Part shown: one piece after another, positions 1 through 5,434 of the stretch
Layout: each line of letters opens with the position of its first letter
Numbering within the stretch: the first letter of the stretch is position 1
Assembly: GCA_030537915.1 (NCBI GenBank)
Contig: JAUNUZ010000136.1
Span: forward strand, 1,157 to 6,590
Length of the DNA: 5,434 nucleotides
Direction of reading: 5' to 3'
Origin: Micrococcales bacterium
GTDB taxonomy: Bacteria > Actinomycetota > Actinomycetes > Actinomycetales > Dermatophilaceae
Notes under the pieces: generated by a model
Told to the model about the DNA's origin: nothing
The model's input: the letters and a program-made list of their open reading frames with translations, nothing else
Database searches by the model: none
Translations under genes and position numbers: made by a program

Positions 1-238
1 GCTCCCCGTCGTCACGACGGTCGGCCTGCAGGTCGGGGCGCTCCTGGCGGGGGCGGTTCTCACCGAGCGCGTCTTCTCCTTCGGGGGCATCGGCGAAGCC
101 CTGGCCATCTCGTTCGAGAGGCGTGACTACGCGGTGCTGCAGGTGCTCATCCTCGCCGCTGCCGCGATCTACGTGCTCGTCAATCTGTTGGTCGACATCA
201 CCTACGCGGTCATCGACCCACGAGTTCGGACGAGGTGA
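1..238 (+). CDS. oppB: Peptide ABC transporter permease, OppB/DppB type (3' part only)
   Basis: The reading frame begins at base 2 and runs 78 codons to TGA at 236-238; the 5' part is outside the window. It is the C-terminal end of a binding-protein-dependent transport permease. Seen directly: a hydrophobic segment, then TERVFSFGGIGEALAISFERRDY, which matches the usual family pattern of E-x-VFS-x-x-G-[IL]-G followed by RDY, then a last membrane helix (about VLQVLILAAAAIYVLVNLLV) and the typical ending DITYAVIDPRVR. In the family this protein pairs with the OppC-type permease to form the channel in the cytoplasmic membrane. The next gene starts 3 nt after the stop, so the two are in one operon. 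The coupling-helix (EAA) loop that contacts the ATPases must lie upstream of the window. Whether the substrate is dipeptides, longer peptides or another solute cannot be told from this fragment. Confidence 0.92.
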   Translation, partial: LPVVTTVGLQVGALLAGAVLTERVFSFGGIGEALAISFERRDYAVLQVLILAAAAIYVLVNLLVDITYAVIDPRVRTR

Positions 239-241
239 GGC

Positions 242-1291
242 ATGTCTGAGGCAACGCCCCCCGAGGCGACCCCCACGCTCGACTCGACCGGCGGATCCGG
301 CCTGCCCCCCGTGGACGACAGCCCCCGCGGCTGGGAGCCCGGCCGGCGCCGCAAGGACCGGATCGACTCGCTGGCCGGCTTGCCGACCGTCGACTCGGCC
401 GGATCGGTCGACGACCAGCCCGGTGTGTCGCTCATCGTCAGCGCCTGGCGGCGCCTGCGCCGCAACCCGATATTCCTCCTCGGGTTGGCGATCACCATCG
501 CCTTCATCCTGCTCGCGGTCTTCTCCCCGCTCATCGCGCCGCACGACCCGGCCGCGAACCCCCTCATCGACCAGGTGCGCCCGCAGTCAAACCCCGTCCC
601 CCCACCCGAGCCTGGCTTCCCCCTCGGCGCCGACGCGCAGGGCCGTGACCTGCTCTCCCGGCTCCTGGTCGGCAGCAGGCAGACGCTCATCGTCGGCATC
701 TTCGCCACCCTGGGCGGACTGACCGGTGGGATCATCCTGGGGACGCTGGCCGGCGCCCTGGGCGGCTGGATCGACTCGCTGGTCATGCGGGTCGTCGACG
801 TCATGCTCTCGCTCCCCTCACTACTGCTCGCGGTCTCGATCGCGACGCTGGCCCAGCGGCCGAGCCAGTGGACCGTGATCACCGCGATCGCGGTCGTCAA
901 CATCCCGATCTTCGCCCGACTACTACGCGGTTCCATGCTCTCCCAGCGGCACAGCGATCACGTGCTGGCGGCCCGGGCCCTGGGGGTCAAACCGAGCGCG
1001 ATCATCTTCCGGCACATGCTGCCGAACTCCCTTGGACCCGTCATCGTCCAGGCGACCCTGGTGTTGGCGACGGCGATCATCGACGCCGCGGGACTCTCGT
1101 TCCTCGGCCTGGGCAACCCGGATGACCGGCAGCCGGAGTGGGGCCAGATGCTCGGAGAGGCTCAGAAGTACCTGCAGGACTACCCCCACCTGGCGTTCTA
1201 TCCCGCGATCTGCATCATCATCGTCGCCCTCGGCTTCACGCTCATGGGCGAGTCGCTGCGGGAAGCCCTCGATCCCAAGAGCCGGAGGTAG
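242..1291 (+). CDS. oppC: Peptide ABC transporter permease, OppC/DppC type
   Basis: A 349-residue inner-membrane permease, partner of the OppB-type protein just upstream. In order: a hydrophilic Pro/Gly/Asp-rich tail (residues 1-64), a basic stretch WRRLRRNP (69-76) leading into the first helix (about 77-97), the family motif FPLGADAQGRDLLSRLL (126-142), helices at about 148-172, 180-203, 211-227, 264-290 and 319-337, and a coupling loop AARALGVKPSAIIFRHMLPN (243-262), which corresponds to the EAA loop that docks on the ATPases. The order and motifs are those of OppC/DppC. The protein is longer than the roughly 300 residues usual in the family because of the N-terminal tail. The start is supported by GAGG at 232-235, six bases before the ATG, and by the 3-nt gap after the previous stop. 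The stop TAG lies 3 nt before the next gene. Substrate specificity cannot be assigned from a permease alone. Confidence 0.95.
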   Translation: MSEATPPEATPTLDSTGGSGLPPVDDSPRGWEPGRRRKDRIDSLAGLPTVDSAGSVDDQPGVSLIVSAWRRLRRNPIFLLGLAITIAFILLAVFSPLIAPHDPAANPLIDQVRPQSNPVPPPEPGFPLGADAQGRDLLSRLLVGSRQTLIVGIFATLGGLTGGIILGTLAGALGGWIDSLVMRVVDVMLSLPSLLLAVSIATLAQRPSQWTVITAIAVVNIPIFARLLRGSMLSQRHSDHVLAARALGVKPSAIIFRHMLPNSLGPVIVQATLVLATAIIDAAGLSFLGLGNPDDRQPEWGQMLGEAQKYLQDYPHLAFYPAICIIIVALGFTLMGESLREALDPKSRR

Positions 1292-1294
1292 GCG

Positions 1295-2455
1295 ATGAAC
1301 ACCATCCCCGAGCACCCCGGGTACGGCCACCGCAGCCACCGCGGCGGCCGCCCCGGTGGCGCGTCGTCGAGCGAACCGTTGCTGGCGGTGCGCGACCTCA
1401 CGGTCACATTCCGGCGGCAGGGTGAGGCACCCTTCGTCGCGGTCAACGACGTCAGCTTCGACGTGTACCCCGGCCAGACCGTCGGGATCGTCGGGGAATC
1501 CGGTTGCGGCAAGTCCGTGACGTCGCTGGCCATCATGGGCCTGCTGCCCAAGCGGGGCAACACCATCGAGGGGAGCGTCCGCTACGAGGGCACGGACCTG
1601 CTCACGCTCAGTGCCAACGAGATGCGCGACCACCGCGGCGCCGACCTGGGGATGATCTTCCAAGACCCGTTGTCCTCCCTCAATCCCGTCGTGTCCATCG
1701 GCGTTCAGGTCACGGAGGTGTTGGAGCGGCACAAGGGCATGTCGCGCAGGGCGGCCATGCCGATCGCCGAGGAGATGCTCGACAAGGTGGGGATCCCCGA
1801 CGCCAAGCGTCGGCTCACGGACTACCCGCACCAACTCTCCGGCGGGATGCGGCAGCGCGCGCTGATCGCGATGGCGCTCGCGTGCGAGCCGCGGTTGCTC
1901 ATCGCGGACGAGCCGACGACGGCGCTCGACGTGACGATCCAGGCCCAGATCCTCGCTCTGCTCAAGGATCTCGTGCAGGACACCGGGACGGCGCTCATCA
2001 TGATCACCCACGATCTCGGCGTCGTCGCCGGGCTGTGTGACGAGATCAATGTGCTCTACGGCGGCAAGATCGTCGAGCGCGGCGAGCGGCACGAGCTGTT
2101 CGCCCGACCGCGCCACCCCTACACCCACGGGCTGCTCGCCTCGATCCCGCGGCTCGACAGCGGGCGGGGTGCCCGGTTGACACCGATCCCCGGCTCGGTC
2201 GCGGACAATCTGCCGTGGGACCACGCGTGCGCGTTCGCGCCGCGGTGCTCCCAGCCGATCGAGATCTGCCGACGCGAGATGCCGCACCTCGAGCTCTGCC
2301 AGACCCGGGCGTTGCGCTGCCACAACCCGATCGAACCGGCCGCCACGGGGACTTCGACGGGCGCTGCCGAGCCAGGCTGGGATGAGGCCGGCTCGGCGGG
2401 CCACGACACGGCGAGCGACGATGATCTCTTCCGACCGACGGGAGGCTCGCGATGA
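1295..2455 (+). CDS. oppD: Peptide ABC transporter ATP-binding protein, OppD/DppD type
   Basis: A 386-residue cytoplasmic ATPase that powers the importer together with the OppF-type protein. Seen directly: Walker A GESGCGKS (67-74), Q-loop FQDP (Q123) within the family signature [14 protein letters not shown] signature LSGGMRQR (181-188), Walker B LLIADEP (201-207, catalytic E206), D-loop ALD (210-212) and switch histidine H239. The ending [15 protein letters not shown] (273-287) marks the oligopeptide/dipeptide subfamily and is followed by its C-terminal domain, with cysteines at 312, 318, 325 and 342 (C335 lies between). Residues 345-386 form an acidic, low-complexity tail, and residues 7-26 are rich in Gly, His, Arg and Ser. 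All catalytic residues are intact. The start is fixed by GGAGG at 1284-1288, six bases before ATG, overlapping the end of the permease gene. The stop overlaps the next start (ATGA). Confidence 0.96.
   Translation: MNTIPEHPGYGHRSHRGGRPGGASSSEPLLAVRDLTVTFRRQGEAPFVAVNDVSFDVYPGQTVGIVGESGCGKSVTSLAIMGLLPKRGNTIEGSVRYEGTDLLTLSANEMRDHRGADLGMIFQDPLSSLNPVVSIGVQVTEVLERHKGMSRRAAMPIAEEMLDKVGIPDAKRRLTDYPHQLSGGMRQRALIAMALACEPRLLIADEPTTALDVTIQAQILALLKDLVQDTGTALIMITHDLGVVAGLCDEINVLYGGKIVERGERHELFARPRHPYTHGLLASIPRLDSGRGARLTPIPGSVADNLPWDHACAFAPRCSQPIEICRREMPHLELCQTRALRCHNPIEPAATGTSTGAAEPGWDEAGSAGHDTASDDDLFRPTGGSR
2441..2455 (+). promoter_or_regulatory. RBS and ATGA stop/start overlap between oppD and oppF
   Basis: GGAGG at 2441-2445 sits six bases before the ATG at 2452. 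The oppD stop TGA (2453-2455) lies within that ATGA. This fixes the oppF start and is the usual arrangement for translational coupling, fitting two ATPases needed in equal amounts. Confidence 0.85.
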
Positions 2456-3615
2456 GCACCGCTGCGACCCGCCCGGCCGGCGACGCCCGCCCTGGCAGCG
2501 AGGATGAGTTCCTTGTGCGGGCCACCGGGGTCAAGGTCCACTTCCCCATCAAGCGCGGGATCATCTTCGACAAGACGGTCGGCTACATCTATGCCGTCGA
2601 CGGAGTCGACCTGTCGATCCGACGTGGTGAGACCTACGGACTCGTCGGTGAATCCGGCTGCGGCAAGTCGACGCTCGGTCGAGCGATCCTCAATCTCGAG
2701 GCCCCCACCGACGGGCAGGTGATCTTCGATGGGGTCGACATCGCCTCCCTCAAGGGCGAGACGCTCCGGCGCAAGCGCAAGGACATCCAGATGGTCTTCC
2801 AGGACCCGATGTCCTCCCTCGACCCGCGGCAGTCGGTCGAATCGCTGCTCATCGAGGGGATGCGGGCGCACGGCCTCGTCAAGGACAACGCCTCGGCCCA
2901 TCAGCGGCTGCGTCAGCTGCTCAGCGACGTCGGCCTGCCCGCGGCGGCCCTGGCGAAGTATCCGCACGAGTTCTCCGGCGGTCAGCGCCAGCGCATCGGC
3001 ATCGCCCGAGCCCTGTCGGTCGAGCCGAAGCTCATCGTCGCCGACGAACCGGTCTCGGCACTCGACGTCTCGGTGCAGGCGCAGGTCATCAACCTGCTCG
3101 AGGACCTTCAGGACGAATACGGCCTCACCTACCTCGTCGTCGCCCACGACCTCGCCGTCGTGCGGCACATCAGCGACCGGATCGGGGTCATGTACCTCGG
3201 CGCCCTCGTCGAGGAGGCGGGCGCCGACGACCTCTACGAACAGCCGCTGCACCCCTACACGCGAGCGCTCATGTCGGCCGTCCCGGTGCCGGACCCCGTC
3301 GTCGAGGACAGCCGCGAGCGGATCCTGCTCACGGGTGACCTGCCCTCACCCTCCAACCCGCCGTCGGGATGCCGCTTCCACACACGTTGCCCGTGGCGGC
3401 AGGACACCCGCTGCGACACTGAGCGACCGCAGCTACGCGTCGTGTCCCTCGACGGCGTCGATGCAACGCACAGGGTTGCGTGTCATTGGGCCGAGGGCAT
3501 CGCCGGCGGCCAGATCACCCCGCACGCGGTCGCGGCCGAGCTCATCGAACAGGTCGCGACGAGCGCCGCCGGCGGTTCCCTGATGGGCCCGGCGTCCATG
3601 GAGGAAGCGCTCTGA
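2452..3615 (+). CDS. oppF: Peptide ABC transporter ATP-binding protein, OppF/DppF type
   Basis: A 387-residue ATPase, expected to form a heterodimer with the OppD-type protein under the permease pair. The N-terminal part VKVHFPIKRGIIFDKTVGYI (27-46), followed by AVDGVDLSIRRGE, is the typical OppF opening. Catalytic motifs: Walker A GESGCGKS (66-73), Q-loop Q117 in VFQDPMSSLDPR, signature FSGGQRQR (174-181), Walker B LIVADEP (194-200, E199), ALD (203-205), H232 in VVAHDLAVV. LHPYTRALMSAVPVPDP (266-282) and PSPSNPPSGCRFHTRCPWR (298-316) are family hallmarks. Cysteines at 307, 313, 321 and 344 form a four-cysteine set like that in the OppD partner. Residues 350-387 are an extra C-terminal tail without a recognised motif. 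The start overlaps the oppD stop as ATGA and has GGAGG at 2441-2445 six bases upstream, so translation is probably coupled. It is the last gene of the operon. Confidence 0.96.
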   Translation: MSTAATRPAGDARPGSEDEFLVRATGVKVHFPIKRGIIFDKTVGYIYAVDGVDLSIRRGETYGLVGESGCGKSTLGRAILNLEAPTDGQVIFDGVDIASLKGETLRRKRKDIQMVFQDPMSSLDPRQSVESLLIEGMRAHGLVKDNASAHQRLRQLLSDVGLPAAALAKYPHEFSGGQRQRIGIARALSVEPKLIVADEPVSALDVSVQAQVINLLEDLQDEYGLTYLVVAHDLAVVRHISDRIGVMYLGALVEEAGADDLYEQPLHPYTRALMSAVPVPDPVVEDSRERILLTGDLPSPSNPPSGCRFHTRCPWRQDTRCDTERPQLRVVSLDGVDATHRVACHWAEGIAGGQITPHAVAAELIEQVATSAAGGSLMGPASMEEAL

Positions 3616-3731
3616 GCCGAGCCTTGCGTTCTGGGCGGACTGCCTCTGCGGACGAAGGAACCCGGGGATGTCGAGGAAGGTCGCGAGGGTGCGCGAGGCC
3701 CCAGTCACCGAGCCCGACGCTCTCTTCGTCG
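3616..3731. other. Intergenic gap between convergent oppF and malY-like genes
   Basis: This 116-base stretch lies between two convergent stops. No GC-rich hairpin followed by a T-run is seen on either strand, so no intrinsic terminator can be called. Weak nested complementarity exists: GACGAAG at 3651-3657 with CTTCGTC at 3724-3730, GGGG at 3664-3667 with CCCC at 3699-3702, and TCGC at 3681-3684 with GCGA at 3693-3696. Large unpaired loops separate these short stems. Termination may be factor-dependent, or the two transcripts may overlap. No gene is called here. Confidence 0.6.
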
Positions 3732-4904
3732 TCATGCGCCTCTGGTGAGCAATCCACCGATGCGCTCGATCATCTCGCGTAGGACGGGCAGCGGGGTGCC
3801 GAAGTTGATGCGCGCAAAGCCGCGACCCGACTCGCCGCACGCTGGTCCTGAGGTCAGTGCGACCCCCGCTTCTTGGCGGATGATCGCGGAGGGGTTGTCG
3901 CCGAGGCCGGTCTCACGGAAGTCGAGCAGCGCCAAGTAGGTGCCCTCGGGCTCGGCGTACCGAACTCCCGGCAACTGCTGCGCCACAAGCCCGGTGAGGG
4001 CCCGCCGGTTGCGGTCGAGGTAGCCCAGGACGTCGGTGAGCCAAGGCTCACCGTGATCGTAGGCCGCGACATTGGCGTAGATCCCCGGTAGCGAGGCGCC
4101 TTGCTCGGTCCAACGGCCGGCGCGCGTCCAGGCGTCGCGGTGCGCCGGGTTGCTGAAGACGATCTGGGCGCACTTGAGGCCGGCCAGGTTGAAGGCCTTG
4201 CTCGCCGAGGTCGCGGTGATCGTGTGTGCGGCGGTGCGATCGTCGAGGCTCGCGTAGGGGACGTGGGTGCGGCCCGGATAGATAAGGGGCGCGTGGATCT
4301 CGTCGGAGAAGACGAGCCCACCCTTGGCCTCGACGACATCGGCGATCGCGAGCATCTCGTCACGCTCCAGGACCCGCCCGACCGGGTTGTGCGGGTTGCA
4401 CAGCACCAGCAGCTCAGCGTCGTGCGCGTCGTAGGCCGCGGCGAGGGCGTCCAGGTCGTAGACCCAACGGTCGCCGTCGCGGACCATCGCAACCTGGACG
4501 ATCGCCCGATCCCACCAGTCGGGCAGGGTCAGGAACGGCATATAGGCGGGGGTTGGCACGATGACCGCGGTGCCGGGTCGCGTGTAGTACTCGATGATGG
4601 CGGCCATCCCGGCGAGGACGTCGGGCAGCGGGCGGATCATGTGGGGATCCACCTCGTAGCCGTAGCAGCGGGCAGACCAGTCGGCGTAGGAGCGGGCCAG
4701 TTCGACGGTGGCGGTCTTGGGGGTGTAGCCGAAGCGCGCGTGGTCGAGCGTGTCCTGCAGCCTCTGCGTGATGGGCTCGGCGATCCCGAAGTCCATTTCG
4801 GCGATCCAGGCTCCCATGGCCTGGGGGTAGGTGCCCCACTTCGTGCCGGCCGCGGCGCGCAGCGAGTCGGCGGTGATGGCGTCCAGGCGGGAGGTGAAGT
4901 CCAT
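3732..4904 (-). CDS. MalY/PatB-family PLP-dependent C-S lyase / aminotransferase
   Basis: A 390-residue fold-type I PLP enzyme, the same length as E. coli MalY. Family members split C-S bonds (cystathionine or cysteine conjugates, releasing pyruvate and ammonia) and some also transaminate. Seen directly: IAEMDF (34-39), the family's N-terminal hallmark; PTPAY with Y121 expected to stack on the PLP ring; CNPHNPVG with N173; SDEIH with D201 expected to bind the pyridine nitrogen; SASK with K236 as the Schiff-base lysine; GRGFARIN with R365 expected to bind the substrate carboxylate. No active-site residue appears missing. The ATG at 4904 is chosen because the protein then aligns with MalY from its first residues. 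The open frame continues upstream to a GTG at 5051 through an Arg-rich stretch that does not resemble the family. No clear Shine-Dalgarno precedes 4904, so the mRNA may be leaderless. The gene is convergent to the transporter operon. Its substrate (methionine pathway, sulfur recycling or another amine donor) cannot be decided from sequence. Confidence 0.9.
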   Translation of the reverse strand: MDFTSRLDAITADSLRAAAGTKWGTYPQAMGAWIAEMDFGIAEPITQRLQDTLDHARFGYTPKTATVELARSYADWSARCYGYEVDPHMIRPLPDVLAGMAAIIEYYTRPGTAVIVPTPAYMPFLTLPDWWDRAIVQVAMVRDGDRWVYDLDALAAAYDAHDAELLVLCNPHNPVGRVLERDEMLAIADVVEAKGGLVFSDEIHAPLIYPGRTHVPYASLDDRTAAHTITATSASKAFNLAGLKCAQIVFSNPAHRDAWTRAGRWTEQGASLPGIYANVAAYDHGEPWLTDVLGYLDRNRRALTGLVAQQLPGVRYAEPEGTYLALLDFRETGLGDNPSAIIRQEAGVALTSGPACGESGRGFARINFGTPLPVLREMIERIGGLLTRGA

Positions 4905-4923
4905 GGGGTCCAGTGTGGCGCGT

Positions 4924-4965
4924 CGTTGCCGTCGGCTCGAGGGCACCCGAGACGGCCAGCCAACG
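4924..4965. repeat. Imperfect inverted repeat upstream of the malY-like gene
   Basis: CGTTGCCGTC (4924-4933) is complementary to GACGG (4951-4955) plus CAACG (4961-4965), giving ten pairs interrupted by a 5-base bulge (4956-4960), around a 17-base loop (4934-4950). The inner perfect stem is GCCGTC with GACGGC (4951-4956). It lies 20-61 bases upstream of the ATG at 4904. It could be an operator or, if transcription starts further upstream, a leader hairpin. In such GC-rich DNA a chance match is also possible. Confidence 0.4.
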
Positions 4966-4986
4966 GAGGCGACCCAACGGCGGCGA
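4960..4986. repeat. Tandem direct repeat, period 14 nt, upstream of the malY-like gene
   Basis: CCAACGGAGGCGA (4960-4972) is followed after one base by CCAACGGCGGCGA (4974-4986), 12 of 13 bases identical. The centre lies about 70 bases upstream of the malY-like ATG. It could be a pair of regulator-binding half sites or simply a small duplication. Confidence 0.6.
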
Positions 4987-5122
4987 GCGGTAGGCATGAC
5001 TCCCGTTTGATCGCTCGACACCCGTGGCAGGGCCGGAGCGGCTGTCCTCACACGGTGATCCGAGACTCCTCACGAAACGCTCGCCGCGGGCGAAGATAAG
5101 GGTGACGATGGGCTTACGGCCT

Positions 5123-5130
5123 GGAGGTGA
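5123..5130 (+). promoter_or_regulatory. Strong ribosome binding site for the gene at 5137
   Basis: GGAGGTGA is a full-length match to the 3' end of 16S rRNA (anti-Shine-Dalgarno), six bases before the ATG at 5137. It fixes this start and supports the open frame being a real gene although its end is outside the window. Confidence 0.85.
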
Positions 5131-5136
5131 ACGACC

Positions 5137-5434
5137 ATGCGGTGGCTCAAGATCGGCGCGGCGATCCTCTTCCTGCCCTTGATTGTGGCCGCCGCGCTGG
5201 TAGCCGGGCCGATTGTCGGGGTCGTGTGGGGAGTGCGACAGTTCCTGCCGTCGCGGGTCCCGGCGGGTCGGCGCGGTCGGGGTGGCACCGCGATTGTCGT
5301 CAGTGCGGTCTTCGCGCTGGTCGCCTGGCCCGTGCTGGCCGCGGGCCTCGGCGGGACGGGCGAAACGCAGGCTGCCGCACCCACCTCGCAGGACGCCCCC
5401 GCATCCGCGACTGCTTCCGCGTCGTCCACGCCCG
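5137..5434 (+). CDS. Putative membrane-anchored protein, N-terminal part only
   Basis: The frame is open for 99 codons from the ATG to the window edge without a stop. Seen directly: a short basic start MRWLK, a long hydrophobic segment (about residues 6-32) with Gly and Ala, a basic stretch (R40, R45, R46, R48), a second hydrophobic segment (about 51-72), then a linker rich in Ala, Ser, Thr and Pro from about residue 76 onward (TQAAAPTSQDAPASATASAS). This is a membrane anchor with a flexible low-complexity linker that would lead to a domain beyond the window. With two helices, both ends would lie on the same side of the membrane, but the direction is not certain; the basic loop between them suggests it faces the cytoplasm, leaving the linker outside. 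In actinobacteria such anchors often precede extracytoplasmic nuclease or binding domains, but nothing here shows which. The start has an excellent GGAGGTGA site. The gene is divergent from the malY-like gene. Confidence 0.75.
   Translation, partial: MRWLKIGAAILFLPLIVAAALVAGPIVGVVWGVRQFLPSRVPAGRRGRGGTAIVVSAVFALVAWPVLAAGLGGTGETQAAAPTSQDAPASATASASSTP

Larger units (their letters stand above)
4905..5136. other. Divergent intergenic region between malY-like gene and the membrane-protein gene
   Basis: This 232-base region must hold promoters for both divergent genes. It contains a 13-of-14-style tandem repeat (4960-4986) and an imperfect inverted repeat (4924-4965), both close to the malY-like start. 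On the + strand, GATAAG at 5095-5100 matches four of six positions of a -10 box and would place a transcript start about 30 bases before the ATG at 5137, but no good -35 box is seen at the right distance. On the - strand, CACACT (4917-4912) lies seven bases before the ATG at 4904, a possible but weak -10 for a leaderless transcript. None of these promoter guesses is strong. Confidence 0.4.

Noticed and set aside
202..936. - strand open frame of 244 codons opposite oppC
   Set aside because: It lies entirely opposite the end of oppB and the body of oppC and resembles antisense translation of GC-rich coding DNA.
923..2404. Long - strand open frame of 493 codons opposite oppC and oppD
   Set aside because: It is a mirror of two clear ABC transporter genes in GC-rich DNA; the product is Arg/His/Asp-rich with no recognisable domain and no ribosome binding site was apparent.
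2119..3252. - strand open frame of 377 codons opposite oppD and oppF
   Set aside because: It overlaps the complete catalytic cores of both ATPases on the other strand and shows no family features of its own.
3651..3730. GACGAAG/CTTCGTC inverted repeat as a terminator
   Set aside because: The 7-bp arms are 66 bases apart and no T-run follows on either strand, so it is not an intrinsic terminator.
5047..5057. TCAC-ACG-GTGA as an operator
   Set aside because: Arms of four bases with no extension are expected by chance.
4101..5099. + strand open frame of 332 codons opposite the malY-like gene
   Set aside because: The - strand frame carries all PLP-enzyme motifs; the + strand frame is Gly/Val/Arg/Asp-rich antisense sequence without a domain.
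1..5434. CRISPR array, tRNA, rRNA, insertion sequence, toxin-antitoxin pair or phage genes
   Set aside because: No regularly spaced repeats, no cloverleaf-like sequence, no transposase or small paired genes were seen; nearly all of the window is accounted for by the genes listed.

Overview
The window is very GC-rich, with codons ending mostly in G or C, strong GGAGG-type ribosome binding sites and tightly packed genes. This suggests a high-GC actinobacterium (Actinomycetota). The exact genus cannot be read from the sequence, and this placement is inference from base composition and protein style only.

Layout. Positions 1-3615 (+ strand) hold the downstream part of a peptide-type ABC importer operon: the 3' end of a first permease (OppB/DppB type), a complete second permease (OppC/DppC type), and two complete, distinct ATPases (OppD/DppD and OppF/DppF types). 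The genes are separated by 3 nt, 3 nt and a 4-nt ATGA overlap, so they almost certainly share one transcript and are translationally coupled. The substrate-binding protein (A component) and the operon promoter are not in the window and probably lie upstream. The two permeases would form the membrane channel and OppD/OppF the ATPase heterodimer that drives uptake of peptides or a similar solute. Both ATPases end in the family's C-terminal domain with four conserved-looking cysteines.

A 116-nt gap without a clear terminator (3616-3731) separates this operon from a convergent gene on the - strand (3732-4904). That gene encodes a 390-residue PLP-dependent C-S lyase/aminotransferase of the MalY/PatB family, with all the expected PLP-binding residues. 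Its likely start has no Shine-Dalgarno sequence, and a 14-nt tandem repeat and an imperfect inverted repeat lie just upstream.

From 5137 to the window edge, a divergent + strand gene begins behind a perfect GGAGGTGA site. It encodes the N-terminus of a small membrane-anchored protein (two hydrophobic segments, then an Ala/Ser/Thr/Pro-rich linker). Its functional domain is cut off by the window end.

Overall this is an ordinary importer operon plus a housekeeping-type sulfur/amino-acid enzyme. I found no convincing sign of a new system. The points most worth a second look are the start and upstream repeats of the malY-like gene, the paired cysteine sets in the two ATPases, and the truncated membrane protein.
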